This document shows, piece by piece, positions 37,708 through 47,191 of a stretch of DNA of 64,000 nt. This DNA is from Flectobacillus longus (GTDB lineage: Bacteria; Bacteroidota; Bacteroidia; Cytophagales; Spirosomataceae). The notes beneath the pieces are model-generated. The model searched no databases, was not told the origin of the DNA, and worked only from the letters and a program-made list of their open reading frames with translations. The position numbers were made by a program, and so were the translations under genes. Each line of letters opens with the position of its first letter. The stretch's first letter is position 1. The DNA lies in contig NZ_JASHIC010000022.1 of NCBI RefSeq assembly GCF_030056705.1, positions 62,001 through 126,000 of the forward strand, read 5' to 3'.

Positions 37708-40700
37708 TTACTGGACTAACAACTTAATAGTATTGGTATTGTTGAGCTGTATGAAGTAAACGCCAGCACTAAAATGTTGAATGGGAATTTCTATACTACC
37801 TTTGAATGACCCAGAATATTTCTCATTTCCAAAGGCATCTATTAGTCTTATTTGGGTATTTCCTTGGTAATCAACCTTTACAGTAACTTTATCGCTCGAA
37901 GGATTGGGATATACATTCACTTGTGTATTGATACCCTCATCTATACCCAAAGGGAGCAATACTTCTATTGTTACTTTGGCAGTATTAGAGCAACCGTTTT
38001 TGTCAATACCGTTTACGATATATGTTCCTGAATACTTGGTGGCTACGGAGGAAATACTTGGATTCTGAACTGACGAAGTAAATCCAGCGGGACCAGTCCA
38101 AGTGTAATTATTGGCACCAGATGCCTTTAATTCAAGGGTTTGAGTTTGATAAACTTGATTTGGAGCTGTTATTGTTATGTTGGGAAGGTCGTTGACTAGC
38201 ACCTTAGCCGAATCCAGATTGGCACAACCATTTACATCTGTTCCTTTTACTTTAATCAAAAGTTGATTCATGGCAGAAGTTGCGTTTGGAACTTCTAACG
38301 TACCATTTGCATTGGCATACACTTTTTGGTTAAAAGTATAGTCGTAAGATTGGGCTCCTGTTGCTTTAAAAGCAAGAGTTTCACCAACACAGGCGGTATC
38401 AGTCACTAGTTTAATCACTGGTAAAGCATAAATTGTCCCCTTAAGCGTGTCCTTGTAAGCCATTTTAGTAGTACCAGCATCTATTCGTAACGTGAAAGTA
38501 CCTGTTGAAATGTTATTAGTTTCAGATTGCCAGACGGTCTGACTACTGTTAGTTTGTTGTGTTGCCTTTAGCGTGTAGTCCTTACCATTGGCTTGTATCA
38601 TTTGGGAAAAACTAGTGTTTGCATCAATATCGCCCAAAATGCGACCATACACTTTGATTGGCTGACTGTAACAAACTTTTGATAAACTATCTAATCGCAA
38701 TACAGGTATAACAGTTACATTGGTGTTAGTTGGAGTACCGGCGCATCCTTCGAAATAACATTTTGCCGTGAAGGTAGTAGTAGATACTGGATTGATAGTG
38801 AGTAGATTACTGGAAGTTATACTTGCTCCAGTATCTTTTTTGTTATTCCAGCTCCATTGAGTTTGAGTACATCCTTCAGCTTTTAAGGATACCTGCTGAC
38901 CATATTCTATTTCGTTGTTTGAAGTGCTAAAAGAGGGAGTGCTCAACGTATTTGTACAGGTGTTATAGCGTACCACATAGCCGTCATAGGCAAACCAGAA
39001 TAACCCATTGTTATCGATCAGCATTTTTCTTAAACCACTTTCTTGGATTTCTACATTTGCCAATATTTTCCAATCTCCTCCTGTATATTGCAAAATTCGG
39101 TTAGAATCCCAAGCGAAAATATCTCCAGCACTGTTTTCTGCAAAAAGTCGAGGAAGAATGATATCTCCTGTTTTAGCTTTATTCAAGCGCCAAGTATTTC
39201 CATCATACATCAATACGCCATTAGTATTAGAAGCCCATACGCGGTTTTTACTATCCAAAAATGTAGTGATATAAGGAGCAGCAAGTTCGGGCATTGTTGC
39301 TTCTGTAAATTCTACCGAACTTCCGTCGTTAGTATTAAATCGTTTCAGTGATGCTTTATTGGTCTGTGAAAATATATAGGCTTGCCAAACATAATCTTTG
39401 TTCCAAACTACATTACCTAATCTAACTTGCTCGATTGATGTAGGTACTATGTTGAATGCTAGATTCAGATTACTCCCTGAGATTTTATAAAATACCAAAC
39501 CATTTACATTACTTAAAGTGCCAACAAGGTAATTATTGGAAATATCTAAGTACATCGGATAAAAATTAGATGAGGTATTGAGTATGGTTGAACTTACCAA
39601 ATTGCCTGTGGTATTATCCAAAATATTCAAAGCATAGACATTGGCTGGAAAAGAGCCTTGATAGGATATTCGCTTACTAACCTGAGTAATGACTCCTGAT
39701 TGATTTTGATTGTTAGAACTGTAGAGGGTTGTGGCACGAGCACCAATACTCCCACCACTTGTACTATTGTTTAGCGCTAATTTTTGTCCAGTAAGCGTAT
39801 TAACCAGTACTAATCCTCCATAAGACAAGTAAGCCAAATGGTTTGTTGCCATATACGCATTGGCATTAGATGTTTGCATAGCTAGCTCATTATCAAATCC
39901 TTGATATTTTACTAGATTTGTATCTGTACTACTTGTTTTATTAACAAAGGAGACACTTCTCGAATTGAGGACACCCTTGGGGTAAAAACTAAGAGGATTC
40001 TCTCTGTCTCTCGACAATTCGTAGGTTACAGTATAGGTTTGATTGTTTTCTAAGGCTGGAATTTTATAAACATATCCATAGTTAGCAATACGAGTAGGGT
40101 TATATTTTTTCTGAAAAACTATAGTATTGGGTGCAGTAGTTTTGACGATAGAGAGGCTCGCTGCTGATTCTCCAGCAGTAAATGTCTCGTCTGCTGTAAT
40201 AGTACGGGCAATTGAAGGACTAGACACCTGCGTAGTAACAGGGTTTTGGTAGGAACTTTGTGCAAATATCACTTTTCTATCTGACCATGCGCTTTTGGTT
40301 GTTTCGTTAATGGCTCGTATCCTCCAGCCCATTCTGTAGTAAAATGAGCCTATATAGAAGCTATTTTCACTACCAGTAAAAGTAAGACTATAGCATGGGT
40401 TTGAAAATGTATTGTCATGGACATAGGCAAACTGTACCTCATAAGATTTAGCACCAACACTTGGTGTAATTTTTATAGTATTTAATTTTCCTGCATCAAA
40501 AGTCGTCCAATAAAAAGGCATCGCATTTGTACTTGGTGGCAGCAGACTGTTTTCGGATATAATTAAAGTACAAACATTACTCCATCCAGATTTCCCTAGT
40601 TGATTAGTAGCCATTACCCTTAAATAGTATTTCGCCGGTGCTTCCAAATTAGCTAACTGAATATAAGAGCTACTTGTAGTATCTTGTCTAATAACTTGCT

Positions 40701-41652
40701 TGAAATCAGTATCTAAAGCCACTTGAACTACATATTGGTCAGCCATAATAGAGGCATCCCACACAAAAAATGGATTGGTATTGATGGTAAAAAAACTTGG
40801 TAACAACACATTCGATACTGTATTAGTGATTTCTTGCATATTGGAAGATGCGTGTTGTTCCATAACTGCTTGGCATAATGGATGAAACTCATCTTTGGCT
40901 TGGCAATAACTCATGATTGAGCCCTTAATAATTTCTAAAGATTTCTCATAACAAGCACCTTCAGAAGCATAACAATAGTCAATCGGTCCACCTGGCCACG
41001 AACAGCTTTGTGTATGAGGCGAACCAAAGTTATGTCCTAGCTCATGCGCAATAACATTTAAGTTGCCAAGCCCCCATGGGCAAACAGACTCCCGTCCTCC
41101 GAGATAAGCTACTCCACCTGCACCAGAAAAGGATTTTGCAGTTAGGTATATTACTTTATCATATTGCTTTCGGAGTTTGTAAAGCTTTCCATTGATATTG
41201 GAAGGGTTCCAATGATAATAAAGCCTATCCAACATTGCATAAATATCATAGGTGTCAAAATATGGGTCAGATTGAGCTGTGGTCCAAAAGTTAAAACACG
41301 TTACGACCAACTTAATATTCATGTCTCTTTCATACACTTTTGATACCTGACTAATTTGTAGGATTGCCTCTTTCTTAATCAAATTGGTATCGCCATTATA
41401 TAATTGATAGGTTGGATAATCCACTTCGATGGCAATTCGGGCAACTCTCCCAGGACTGACCGCTGTACGACTGGCTTTCTTTTGAGCAATATACTTTTGG
41501 GCATTTTGGATAAAGGCTAGATTTTCGGCAGATATTTTTGATTCATCTGTGCCACAGGCAACACTAGGCTTGTTAGGTTCGGTTAACAGCTGACCTAAGC
41601 AAAACTGGAGGGTCATCATAAAACCCATTAGGAGTAGTAACGTTTTTTTCAT
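37708..41652 (-). CDS. Secreted M12B-like metalloprotease with propeller-like region and T9SS sorting domain
   Basis: 1314 residues. A signal peptide (1-20) is followed by a metzincin protease domain (about 66-280) with the zinc motif HELGHNFGSPH (His203, Glu204, His207, His213) and a Met-turn SIMSYC. Fibronectin-type III-like segments follow (about 290-480), then a region with sensor-propeller-like repeats (about 600-930, for example NGLFWFAYDGYVVRY), Ig/PKD-like segments, and a C-terminal type IX sorting domain (VNVYPNPSSDKVTVKV to the end). It is predicted to be exported through T9SS and anchored or released at the surface. It has its own terminator and lies between two operons that share a regulatory element, so it looks like an unrelated insertion. 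Its substrate is unknown. Confidence 0.9.
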   Translation of the reverse strand: MKKTLLLLMGFMMTLQFCLGQLLTEPNKPSVACGTDESKISAENLAFIQNAQKYIAQKKASRTAVSPGRVARIAIEVDYPTYQLYNGDTNLIKKEAILQISQVSKVYERDMNIKLVVTCFNFWTTAQSDPYFDTYDIYAMLDRLYYHWNPSNINGKLYKLRKQYDKVIYLTAKSFSGAGGVAYLGGRESVCPWGLGNLNVIAHELGHNFGSPHTQSCSWPGGPIDYCYASEGACYEKSLEIIKGSIMSYCQAKDEFHPLCQAVMEQHASSNMQEITNTVSNVLLPSFFTINTNPFFVWDASIMADQYVVQVALDTDFKQVIRQDTTSSSYIQLANLEAPAKYYLRVMATNQLGKSGWSNVCTLIISENSLLPPSTNAMPFYWTTFDAGKLNTIKITPSVGAKSYEVQFAYVHDNTFSNPCYSLTFTGSENSFYIGSFYYRMGWRIRAINETTKSAWSDRKVIFAQSSYQNPVTTQVSSPSIARTITADETFTAGESAASLSIVKTTAPNTIVFQKKYNPTRIANYGYVYKIPALENNQTYTVTYELSRDRENPLSFYPKGVLNSRSVSFVNKTSSTDTNLVKYQGFDNELAMQTSNANAYMATNHLAYLSYGGLVLVNTLTGQKLALNNSTSGGSIGARATTLYSSNNQNQSGVITQVSKRISYQGSFPANVYALNILDNTTGNLVSSTILNTSSNFYPMYLDISNNYLVGTLSNVNGLVFYKISGSNLNLAFNIVPTSIEQVRLGNVVWNKDYVWQAYIFSQTNKASLKRFNTNDGSSVEFTEATMPELAAPYITTFLDSKNRVWASNTNGVLMYDGNTWRLNKAKTGDIILPRLFAENSAGDIFAWDSNRILQYTGGDWKILANVEIQESGLRKMLIDNNGLFWFAYDGYVVRYNTCTNTLSTPSFSTSNNEIEYGQQVSLKAEGCTQTQWSWNNKKDTGASITSSNLLTINPVSTTTFTAKCYFEGCAGTPTNTNVTVIPVLRLDSLSKVCYSQPIKVYGRILGDIDANTSFSQMIQANGKDYTLKATQQTNSSQTVWQSETNNISTGTFTLRIDAGTTKMAYKDTLKGTIYALPVIKLVTDTACVGETLAFKATGAQSYDYTFNQKVYANANGTLEVPNATSAMNQLLIKVKGTDVNGCANLDSAKVLVNDLPNITITAPNQVYQTQTLELKASGANNYTWTGPAGFTSSVQNPSISSVATKYSGTYIVNGIDKNGCSNTAKVTIEVLLPLGIDEGINTQVNVYPNPSSDKVTVKVDYQGNTQIRLIDAFGNEKYSGSFKGSIEIPIQHFSAGVYFIQLNNTNTIKLLVQ

Positions 41653-42069
41653 AGGGTAATTTGAATTTGTTTAGACTAAGTGAAAGTAGAAATTTGAAGT
41701 ATTTTTTGAGTAAAATATAAAAATATTTTTTATTTAGTGAAATCAAAAATCTACTACTATAATTTAAACAATACCTATGATGTTTTGCTCAAACAACGGT
41801 TCAAAATTACAACAAGCCTAAGCCTACTATTTTACAAGATGACTAATATCGTAAAATAGGGGGTAAAGCAAAAAGGCACTAGGAATCAGTATTTTATGCC
41901 ATCGTTGGAATTATCTCCAACGGGTCGTGCGAAAGTAATATGCCGATAATTATAAGTTTATATACTAAGTTTTTTGGAGAAAACTCCAAAAAAGTGGCAA
42001 AGGCACATAGGCGCAAAGAGTTATTAAATCACCCTTTTGCACCTATGTGCCTTTGCCACTTTGTCACTC
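41653..42069. other. Intergenic region upstream of the protease, rich in hairpins
   Basis: No gene seen. Three stem-loops occur: CGTTGG/CCAACG near 41900-41920; TTTTTTGGAG/CTCCAAAAAA at 41970-41993; and a very long stem at 41991-42062. The protease promoter must lie near 41653-41780, an AT-rich stretch. Confidence 0.5.
41991..42062. terminator. Long hairpin after the catabolic operon
   Basis: The 27-bp arms 41991-42017 and 42036-42062 pair with a single mismatch (core GTGGCAAAGGCACATAGG). The element begins 7 bp after the stop of the FAH-family gene, the last gene of the nine-gene operon, so it likely ends that transcript. Its length and purine-rich arms also fit a dispersed intergenic palindrome family. 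Confidence 0.65.
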
Positions 42070-43023
42070 CTAAATAACGCTATTCCTCAAAATACCAATT
42101 CCTTCAATTTCTAATTCTACTACATCTCCTGGTTCGAGGGGACGGTGAACGCTGAAGGTGTTTTCAATCAAACTTCCCCAACCTAAAGTTCCTGAACCTA
42201 TAATATCCCCTGGCATCAAGGTTACATTATTTTCGGAGGCACGTTCTATCATTTGCTCAAAATTATAATATACGGTTTTGTAATTACCATCACATACGGT
42301 TTGACCATTGATACGAGAAGTCATTCTGACATTGAGTCTATCTCCAGCTACTTTTGGTACACTAATCGGATCGGTAAAAACCGTTTCATCGAATGGAATA
42401 CGATATTGTTCCATTTCATCAGCTGTTACGATGCAAGGACCAATGGCATTGGCAAAATCCTTTCCTTTGTGTGGCCCGAGAGGAATCTCCATTTCCACTT
42501 TCTGAATTGCACGGGCAGTCCAATCATTAAAAATTGTATAGCCAAAAATATAGGGACGAGCTTCAGATGCTTTTAGGTCTTTTCCTTTTTTACCAATAAT
42601 ACAAGCCATTTCTAGCTCAATATCCAATTTGGTTTCTTTGGCAGGGCGTCGAATTTCGTCCTCAGGACCATAGATAGCTTGGTGATTGGTAAAATAAAAA
42701 ATAGGCATATCATACCAAGCAGGCCCGATTTTGTGTCCAAATGAACGAGAAGCATTTTGCATGTGCATCTCAAAACCAATATAATCTCTAAAACTACGAG
42801 GGTTGGGCAAAGGCGCCAATAGCTTTACTTCGCTTAAGGAATAATGAGGCTCAACCTCTCCAAGCGCTTTGATAATTTCGAAATACTGTTCGTGATGGTC
42901 GATAAAAGTAAGCATATCGGTAGGTAAAGCAGGACTTGCCAGTTGCATATCAACTATGGCGTCTGCTACTAACCATCCTATACGACTTTCTTTTTCTTTA
43001 TTGAGAAATGTAACAAGTTTCAT
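42070..43023 (-). CDS. Fumarylacetoacetate hydrolase (FAH) family protein
   Basis: 317 residues from the ATG at 43023. N-terminal segment MKLVTFLNKEKESRIGWL; catalytic-domain motifs SFRDYIGFEMHM, the metal-ligand region DIELEMACIIG, GYTIFNDWTARAIQ and PGDIIGSGTLGWGS. FAH-family enzymes cleave C-C bonds of acylpyruvates and related 1,3-diketo acids with the help of a divalent metal. They follow ring-cleavage in homogentisate, gentisate and meta pathways. In the fde naringenin route of Herbaspirillum a member acts after the extradiol dioxygenase. It is the last gene of this operon and probably performs the final C-C hydrolysis. An alternative is 2,4-diketo-3-deoxy-rhamnonate hydrolysis, since that enzyme is also an FAH relative. 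Confidence 0.88.
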   Translation of the reverse strand: MKLVTFLNKEKESRIGWLVADAIVDMQLASPALPTDMLTFIDHHEQYFEIIKALGEVEPHYSLSEVKLLAPLPNPRSFRDYIGFEMHMQNASRSFGHKIGPAWYDMPIFYFTNHQAIYGPEDEIRRPAKETKLDIELEMACIIGKKGKDLKASEARPYIFGYTIFNDWTARAIQKVEMEIPLGPHKGKDFANAIGPCIVTADEMEQYRIPFDETVFTDPISVPKVAGDRLNVRMTSRINGQTVCDGNYKTVYYNFEQMIERASENNVTLMPGDIIGSGTLGWGSLIENTFSVHRPLEPGDVVELEIEGIGILRNSVI

Positions 43024-43076
43024 ATACAAAGTATTTTTTTTGAATGTGTGAAAGGATTCGACTTTCCTATTCGATA

Positions 43077-44213
43077 TTATATTTCAGCCGTAAGCGCCAT
43101 GGTAGTTTTGCCCATAAGCATACCCATGTTGGCACCTTCGGGCAAACTTTGTCCTGAGTATTCCAACACCTCCCATTGACCCAGCGTTTCAGATGCTTCA
43201 ACAACCATCTGACAACGTTGTAAACGACGGTTCATAAAATTGGCAAAAGCATCGTTGACCGAGCTTGATTTTTGTAACTCTTCAGTTAACACTACGGCAT
43301 CTTCTATGGCAAGCGCTGCGCCAGATCCCAGTTGTGGAATGGTAGCATGAGCGGCATCACCAATGACTATCACCCGATTTTTATACCAAGGCTCAGTCAT
43401 TTTTAACGTTTCGAGTGTGCGATAGTTGACCAATTTAGCATCTGTCACTTGTTCTACTAGCTCCTGAACCATGGGTACAGGAAAGGCTCTCATATAAGAT
43501 TTTAGTTTTTCAACTAATTGATCTTCAGGAATCAAGGGATTGTCTCCTTCTGCTGAATTGAGGAAGATATAACAACTTTCGGCAGTCATTGGGATAATTC
43601 CTATTTTACTTTGTTTCCCAAAATAGATATACCCTGTGTCCAAATCTTTGGGACGAGGAAAGGCATAACGCCAAACTGACAAGCCTACATAATTAGGTTT
43701 GTATTCGCCAAAGACCATTTTACGAACTTTAGAATTGATACCATCGGCAGCAATCAAAATATCATACGAGCCCGAAGTACCATCTGTAAAGGTTACATCG
43801 ACCCCATTTTCATGATTATTAATTGTTTCGATGGTTAAGCCCATGCGGTATTTTACCCCAGTTTTCTGCGCTTCATCGAACAAAATATCATGTAAAATCT
43901 TTCTCGAAATGCCATTATGACTAGGAAAATGCCCAATCGGAGGTGTTCCAGCCTCACCAATCTGTTGACCTGTAGGAATACAAAGTTTGACTTTTCCATA
44001 AGGAGAACCACGACGAATTGCCTCATTAGCCACACCAATTGCATCAAGAGCACGAAGGGCATTGGCTTGTTGAATAATACCAACACCATAAACATTGAAT
44101 TCTTGATGTAGTTCAACAATTTCGGGTTCGTACCCTGCTTTTTTTAAGGCAATAGCAACGGATTGTCCGCCGATTCCACCACCTACAACTAAAATATTTT
44201 TTACCTGTGTCAT
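43077..44213 (-). CDS. FAD-dependent monooxygenase (aromatic hydroxylase type)
   Basis: 378 residues: dinucleotide-binding motif GGGIGG (11-16), middle motif DGINSKVRKMVFGE, and the FAD-binding GDAAHATIPQLGSGAALAIEDA near residue 290. This is the class A flavoprotein monooxygenase fold of salicylate, 3-hydroxybenzoate and flavonoid hydroxylases. It would hydroxylate a phenolic ring with NAD(P)H and oxygen, preparing it for extradiol cleavage. The neighbours are an ABM protein, a cyclase-family hydrolase, an extradiol dioxygenase and an FAH enzyme, all in one direction. The precise aromatic substrate cannot be read from the sequence. Confidence 0.9.
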   Translation of the reverse strand: MTQVKNILVVGGGIGGQSVAIALKKAGYEPEIVELHQEFNVYGVGIIQQANALRALDAIGVANEAIRRGSPYGKVKLCIPTGQQIGEAGTPPIGHFPSHNGISRKILHDILFDEAQKTGVKYRMGLTIETINNHENGVDVTFTDGTSGSYDILIAADGINSKVRKMVFGEYKPNYVGLSVWRYAFPRPKDLDTGYIYFGKQSKIGIIPMTAESCYIFLNSAEGDNPLIPEDQLVEKLKSYMRAFPVPMVQELVEQVTDAKLVNYRTLETLKMTEPWYKNRVIVIGDAAHATIPQLGSGAALAIEDAVVLTEELQKSSSVNDAFANFMNRRLQRCQMVVEASETLGQWEVLEYSGQSLPEGANMGMLMGKTTMALTAEI

Positions 44214-44243
44214 TTGAGTCTTAATTTTCTAGTTATCAGAAGT

Positions 44244-44531
44244 TTAGATAATGTGGTAATGTTGGACAAAAGGCGGTGTTTCGAAAAATGGACCAATCAA
44301 GGCTCTCCATTGCGTAAATAGTGCTGACTCTCGAAAGCCAACCGTATGGTCTTCAAGCGTTTGCCAATGAATTAGCAGAATATAACGGTTGTTTTGCTCC
44401 ACACATTTTTGTATAGTAATATTGATAAACCCAGTTGCCTGAGCAATTACCAATTTGGCCTGCTCTAAGGCAGCTTCAAAGGCAATATTTTCGCCTTCTT
44501 TTATATCAATAGTTGCTAGTTCGAGAGTCAT
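44244..44531 (-). CDS. Antibiotic-biosynthesis-monooxygenase (ABM) domain protein
   Basis: 95 residues forming one dimeric alpha/beta ABM domain. The stretch IHWQTLEDHTVGFRESALFTQW is typical of the family. Small ABM proteins act as cofactor-free quinol monooxygenases or as accessory isomerases in aromatic catabolism, and one is encoded in the fde cluster of Herbaspirillum as I recall it. The gene sits 30 bp upstream of the FAD monooxygenase. Function is inferred from context. Confidence 0.78.
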   Translation of the reverse strand: MTLELATIDIKEGENIAFEAALEQAKLVIAQATGFINITIQKCVEQNNRYILLIHWQTLEDHTVGFRESALFTQWRALIGPFFETPPFVQHYHII

Positions 44532-44587
44532 GATTACATATTTTGTGAGTTTTCGACTAAGTGAATGATTTATTACTCTGCCTCGAA

Positions 44588-45346
44588 TTATTCATTAATA
44601 ATTGCTACTGCGCGTGTCCAACCAGCACTAGCTTTTTCGATTTTGGCAGGAAAACAGACTACTTTAAAACCAAAAGGAGGCAATTGGTCAAGATTGGCGA
44701 GTTTTTCGATTTGACAATATTCTTTTTCAATGCCAACATAATGTGCTTGCCAAATAATACCTGGACGTGGATTTTCTCTAAAATCTGCCGCCTGAATATG
44801 TAAAGGAATATCCCAGCCCCAACCGTCGGTACCCATTACTTTGATACCTTGGTCTATCAGCCAGTGAGTTGCTTTGGCTGATGCTCCCACGTGAATTCTG
44901 ACAAAATCGTCATCATGAATACGCTTGTCGGCATCGCAACGAATCAGTACAATGTCAAAGGGCTTCAGGGTATATCCAATGGCATCGAGTTTTTCTTGTA
45001 AGTCCTCTGGTTCAAACATATAGCCGTCAGGCTTATCTGTAAAATCCAATACGACTCCATCATTAAAAAACCACTCCAAGGGCATCTCGTCGATGGTGCG
45101 AGAAGGTTTACCTTCACAAGTTGGAAAATAATGATAAGGAGCATCTACGTGTGTACCACAGTGACTTGTGACAGTCAAAAACTCACCTGCAGGACCATTG
45201 CCTTCAATAAAAACGTCGGTTAAACCTTCAAAAAGTTTACCGCCCATTTTTTTAGCACCTTCTTTATGGTCTTCGTACACAATTTTGGTAGGAAGTGGTT
45301 CTTTTATTTTTTCAGAAATGGTTACTGAGAGATCAATGATTTTCAT
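44588..45346 (-). CDS. Cyclase-family hydrolase (kynurenine-formamidase-like)
   Basis: 252 residues. The metal-binding signature HCGTHVDAPYHYF (about 63-75) is the HxGTHxDxPxH motif of the cyclase/kynurenine formamidase family (PF04199), and MGTDGWGWD is also family-typical. Members hydrolyse amides, lactones or esters in a zinc- or manganese-dependent reaction. In this operon it may open a lactone or ester produced from the aromatic intermediate. It is preceded by the GH2 gene (10 bp) and followed by the ABM gene (56 bp). Confidence 0.85.
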   Translation of the reverse strand: MKIIDLSVTISEKIKEPLPTKIVYEDHKEGAKKMGGKLFEGLTDVFIEGNGPAGEFLTVTSHCGTHVDAPYHYFPTCEGKPSRTIDEMPLEWFFNDGVVLDFTDKPDGYMFEPEDLQEKLDAIGYTLKPFDIVLIRCDADKRIHDDDFVRIHVGASAKATHWLIDQGIKVMGTDGWGWDIPLHIQAADFRENPRPGIIWQAHYVGIEKEYCQIEKLANLDQLPPFGFKVVCFPAKIEKASAGWTRAVAIINE

Positions 45347-45356
45347 TTTTGTATCT

Positions 45357-47156
45357 TTATTTAGTTTCGTACCAAGTTTTTAGCGTATTAAATGCCATCT
45401 TCTTAATTCCTGTGTTGGAGACAATACCTTTTCTATTAAAAAAGTCTTGCTTGATTGGTAGAAGTCTTAATGGCGAACGGAAATCCATCAAAACCCAAAC
45501 CGACGTACCTCTTAGGAAATCGATGTTGTTTAACATTTTGACTTGATTTTCAAATATTCTATTTTGATATTCTTCCGTCCAAATCTCATCAGACTTACCA
45601 TGTAATCCAGCAACAGCTTCGGCTCCAAACTCGCTTATTATTAGGGGTTTATTGTATTTAGAGGTCCATTTGATGTTAGGTGCTAGTTCTGCTGGTAAAG
45701 TGTACCAACCAATGTACTCATTGCAACCCATGACATCTACAAACTCGCCCAGAGGGTCATCTAAACTAAATTCACTTTTACTTTCTTTGGGGAGTAATGC
45801 CGCTGTTGTAAGGCGCGTAGGGTCAACAGCCTTTGTTTTTTCGAGGAGTTTTTTCAAAAACATTAATCTCGGTTCTGATTCATTTGTTTCGTTAGCCACC
45901 GACCAAAGTATGATAGATGCTCGATTTTTGTCACGACTAATATTTTCTAATAATTGATTCTCTGCATTGGCATAAACTTCTGGCTTTTCAAATTTTACAT
46001 TCCAATAAATCGGGATTTCAGACCATACTAGCAATCCCATCTCATCTGCCACTCGAGTCATGATTTCGTTATGTGGATAGTGTGCTAGCCTAATATAATT
46101 ACTTCCTAGCTCTTTTGCCCAAGTCAGCAATGTGCGGGCATCGCCTTCCGAATAACATCTGCCTGTTCTGAATGGGGCTTCTTCATGAATGGCAGCTCCT
46201 TTCAGAAAGATAGGTTTACCATTTAGCAAAATTTCTGTTCCACGGGTTTCAATAGTTCGAAAACCAATTTTATCCTTTATCGTCTCATCTACAGATGACA
46301 GTAGTACATCATACAACTTTGGGCTTTGAGGTGTCCAATGTTGTATTTTTTTACTGCTAAAATTAATGGTAGCATATCCAGCGGTATCTGTTTGCAGGTT
46401 TTGCTTTAGACCAAGTTCAGGAATCTCCACAGTGATGGCTTGAGCTTTTTGCGAACCTGACATCTTAACCCAACCTTTTATCTCGGAAAGTTTTCCCTTT
46501 TCGAGTTGAATAAAATAGTCAGAAATATATGTTTCGGGCTCTTCAATGAGATACACAGATCTCGTAACACCACCATAATTCCACCAATCTGCTATTTTGG
46601 TAGGAATGTTATCTTCGCCACGTGTATTATTAGCATTGAGAAGAAGTTTGTTTTCGCCATTTTTCAACTCTTTTGTAACTTCAAACTGAAATGGAGTAAA
46701 ACCACCTTTGTGTTGTCCTATTTTAATGCCGTTTAGATAAACCGTTGCTTCATAGTTTACTGCTCCAAAATAGATAAAGTACCTTTTGTTGGCTTGAGGT
46801 ACTACCGAGAACTTCTTTCTGTACCACAAATTACCCTCATAGAGAAACAGTTTTTCTTTTTGGGTATTCCAGTCGCCAGGAACATTTATTTTGTCGGCCA
46901 TGTCCATATCTTGCTCCACCAACTCGGTATTTCTAGGGTTATCGCCATTGTAGACAAACTTGGTAGGTTTTCTATCTTGAATAAGACCAAAACGAGCCAG
47001 TGAGCCAACCCCAATCACATCAACTTGGGAGTCCCAAACGCCATCAAGTGAGAGGGTTTTTCGAGCTGACACATTTTGAATGAGATTTACTTGTCCTATT
47101 ATTTCCTTTTTACTTAAAAGGAACAATATCACTAGAAACAAACATGCTTTTTTCAT
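45357..47156 (-). CDS. Secreted glycoside hydrolase family 2 protein
   Basis: 599 residues with signal peptide (ending near EIIGQ). The GH2 order is visible: N-terminal jelly-roll sugar-binding domain (VPGDWNTQKEKLFLYEGNLWYRK), immunoglobulin-like domain, and a TIM barrel with acid/base Glu in WSVANETNE and nucleophile Glu in ISEFGAEA. The length and motifs resemble beta-glucuronidase-type GH2 enzymes more than long LacZ proteins. It could remove glucuronic acid, galactose or mannose from a conjugated aglycone. It lies in the middle of the ring-cleavage operon, linking sugar removal with aromatic breakdown. The sugar specificity is uncertain. Confidence 0.88.
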   Translation of the reverse strand: MKKACLFLVILFLLSKKEIIGQVNLIQNVSARKTLSLDGVWDSQVDVIGVGSLARFGLIQDRKPTKFVYNGDNPRNTELVEQDMDMADKINVPGDWNTQKEKLFLYEGNLWYRKKFSVVPQANKRYFIYFGAVNYEATVYLNGIKIGQHKGGFTPFQFEVTKELKNGENKLLLNANNTRGEDNIPTKIADWWNYGGVTRSVYLIEEPETYISDYFIQLEKGKLSEIKGWVKMSGSQKAQAITVEIPELGLKQNLQTDTAGYATINFSSKKIQHWTPQSPKLYDVLLSSVDETIKDKIGFRTIETRGTEILLNGKPIFLKGAAIHEEAPFRTGRCYSEGDARTLLTWAKELGSNYIRLAHYPHNEIMTRVADEMGLLVWSEIPIYWNVKFEKPEVYANAENQLLENISRDKNRASIILWSVANETNESEPRLMFLKKLLEKTKAVDPTRLTTAALLPKESKSEFSLDDPLGEFVDVMGCNEYIGWYTLPAELAPNIKWTSKYNKPLIISEFGAEAVAGLHGKSDEIWTEEYQNRIFENQVKMLNNIDFLRGTSVWVLMDFRSPLRLLPIKQDFFNRKGIVSNTGIKKMAFNTLKTWYETK

Positions 47157-47191
47157 TTTTTCATAGTTAAACTAAAAGATTGTACTTGCAT

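Noticed and set aside
41806-41820. Half-site CGGTTCAAAAT resembling the parS-like palindrome
   Set aside because: Only one arm is present; the TGAACC arm is absent.
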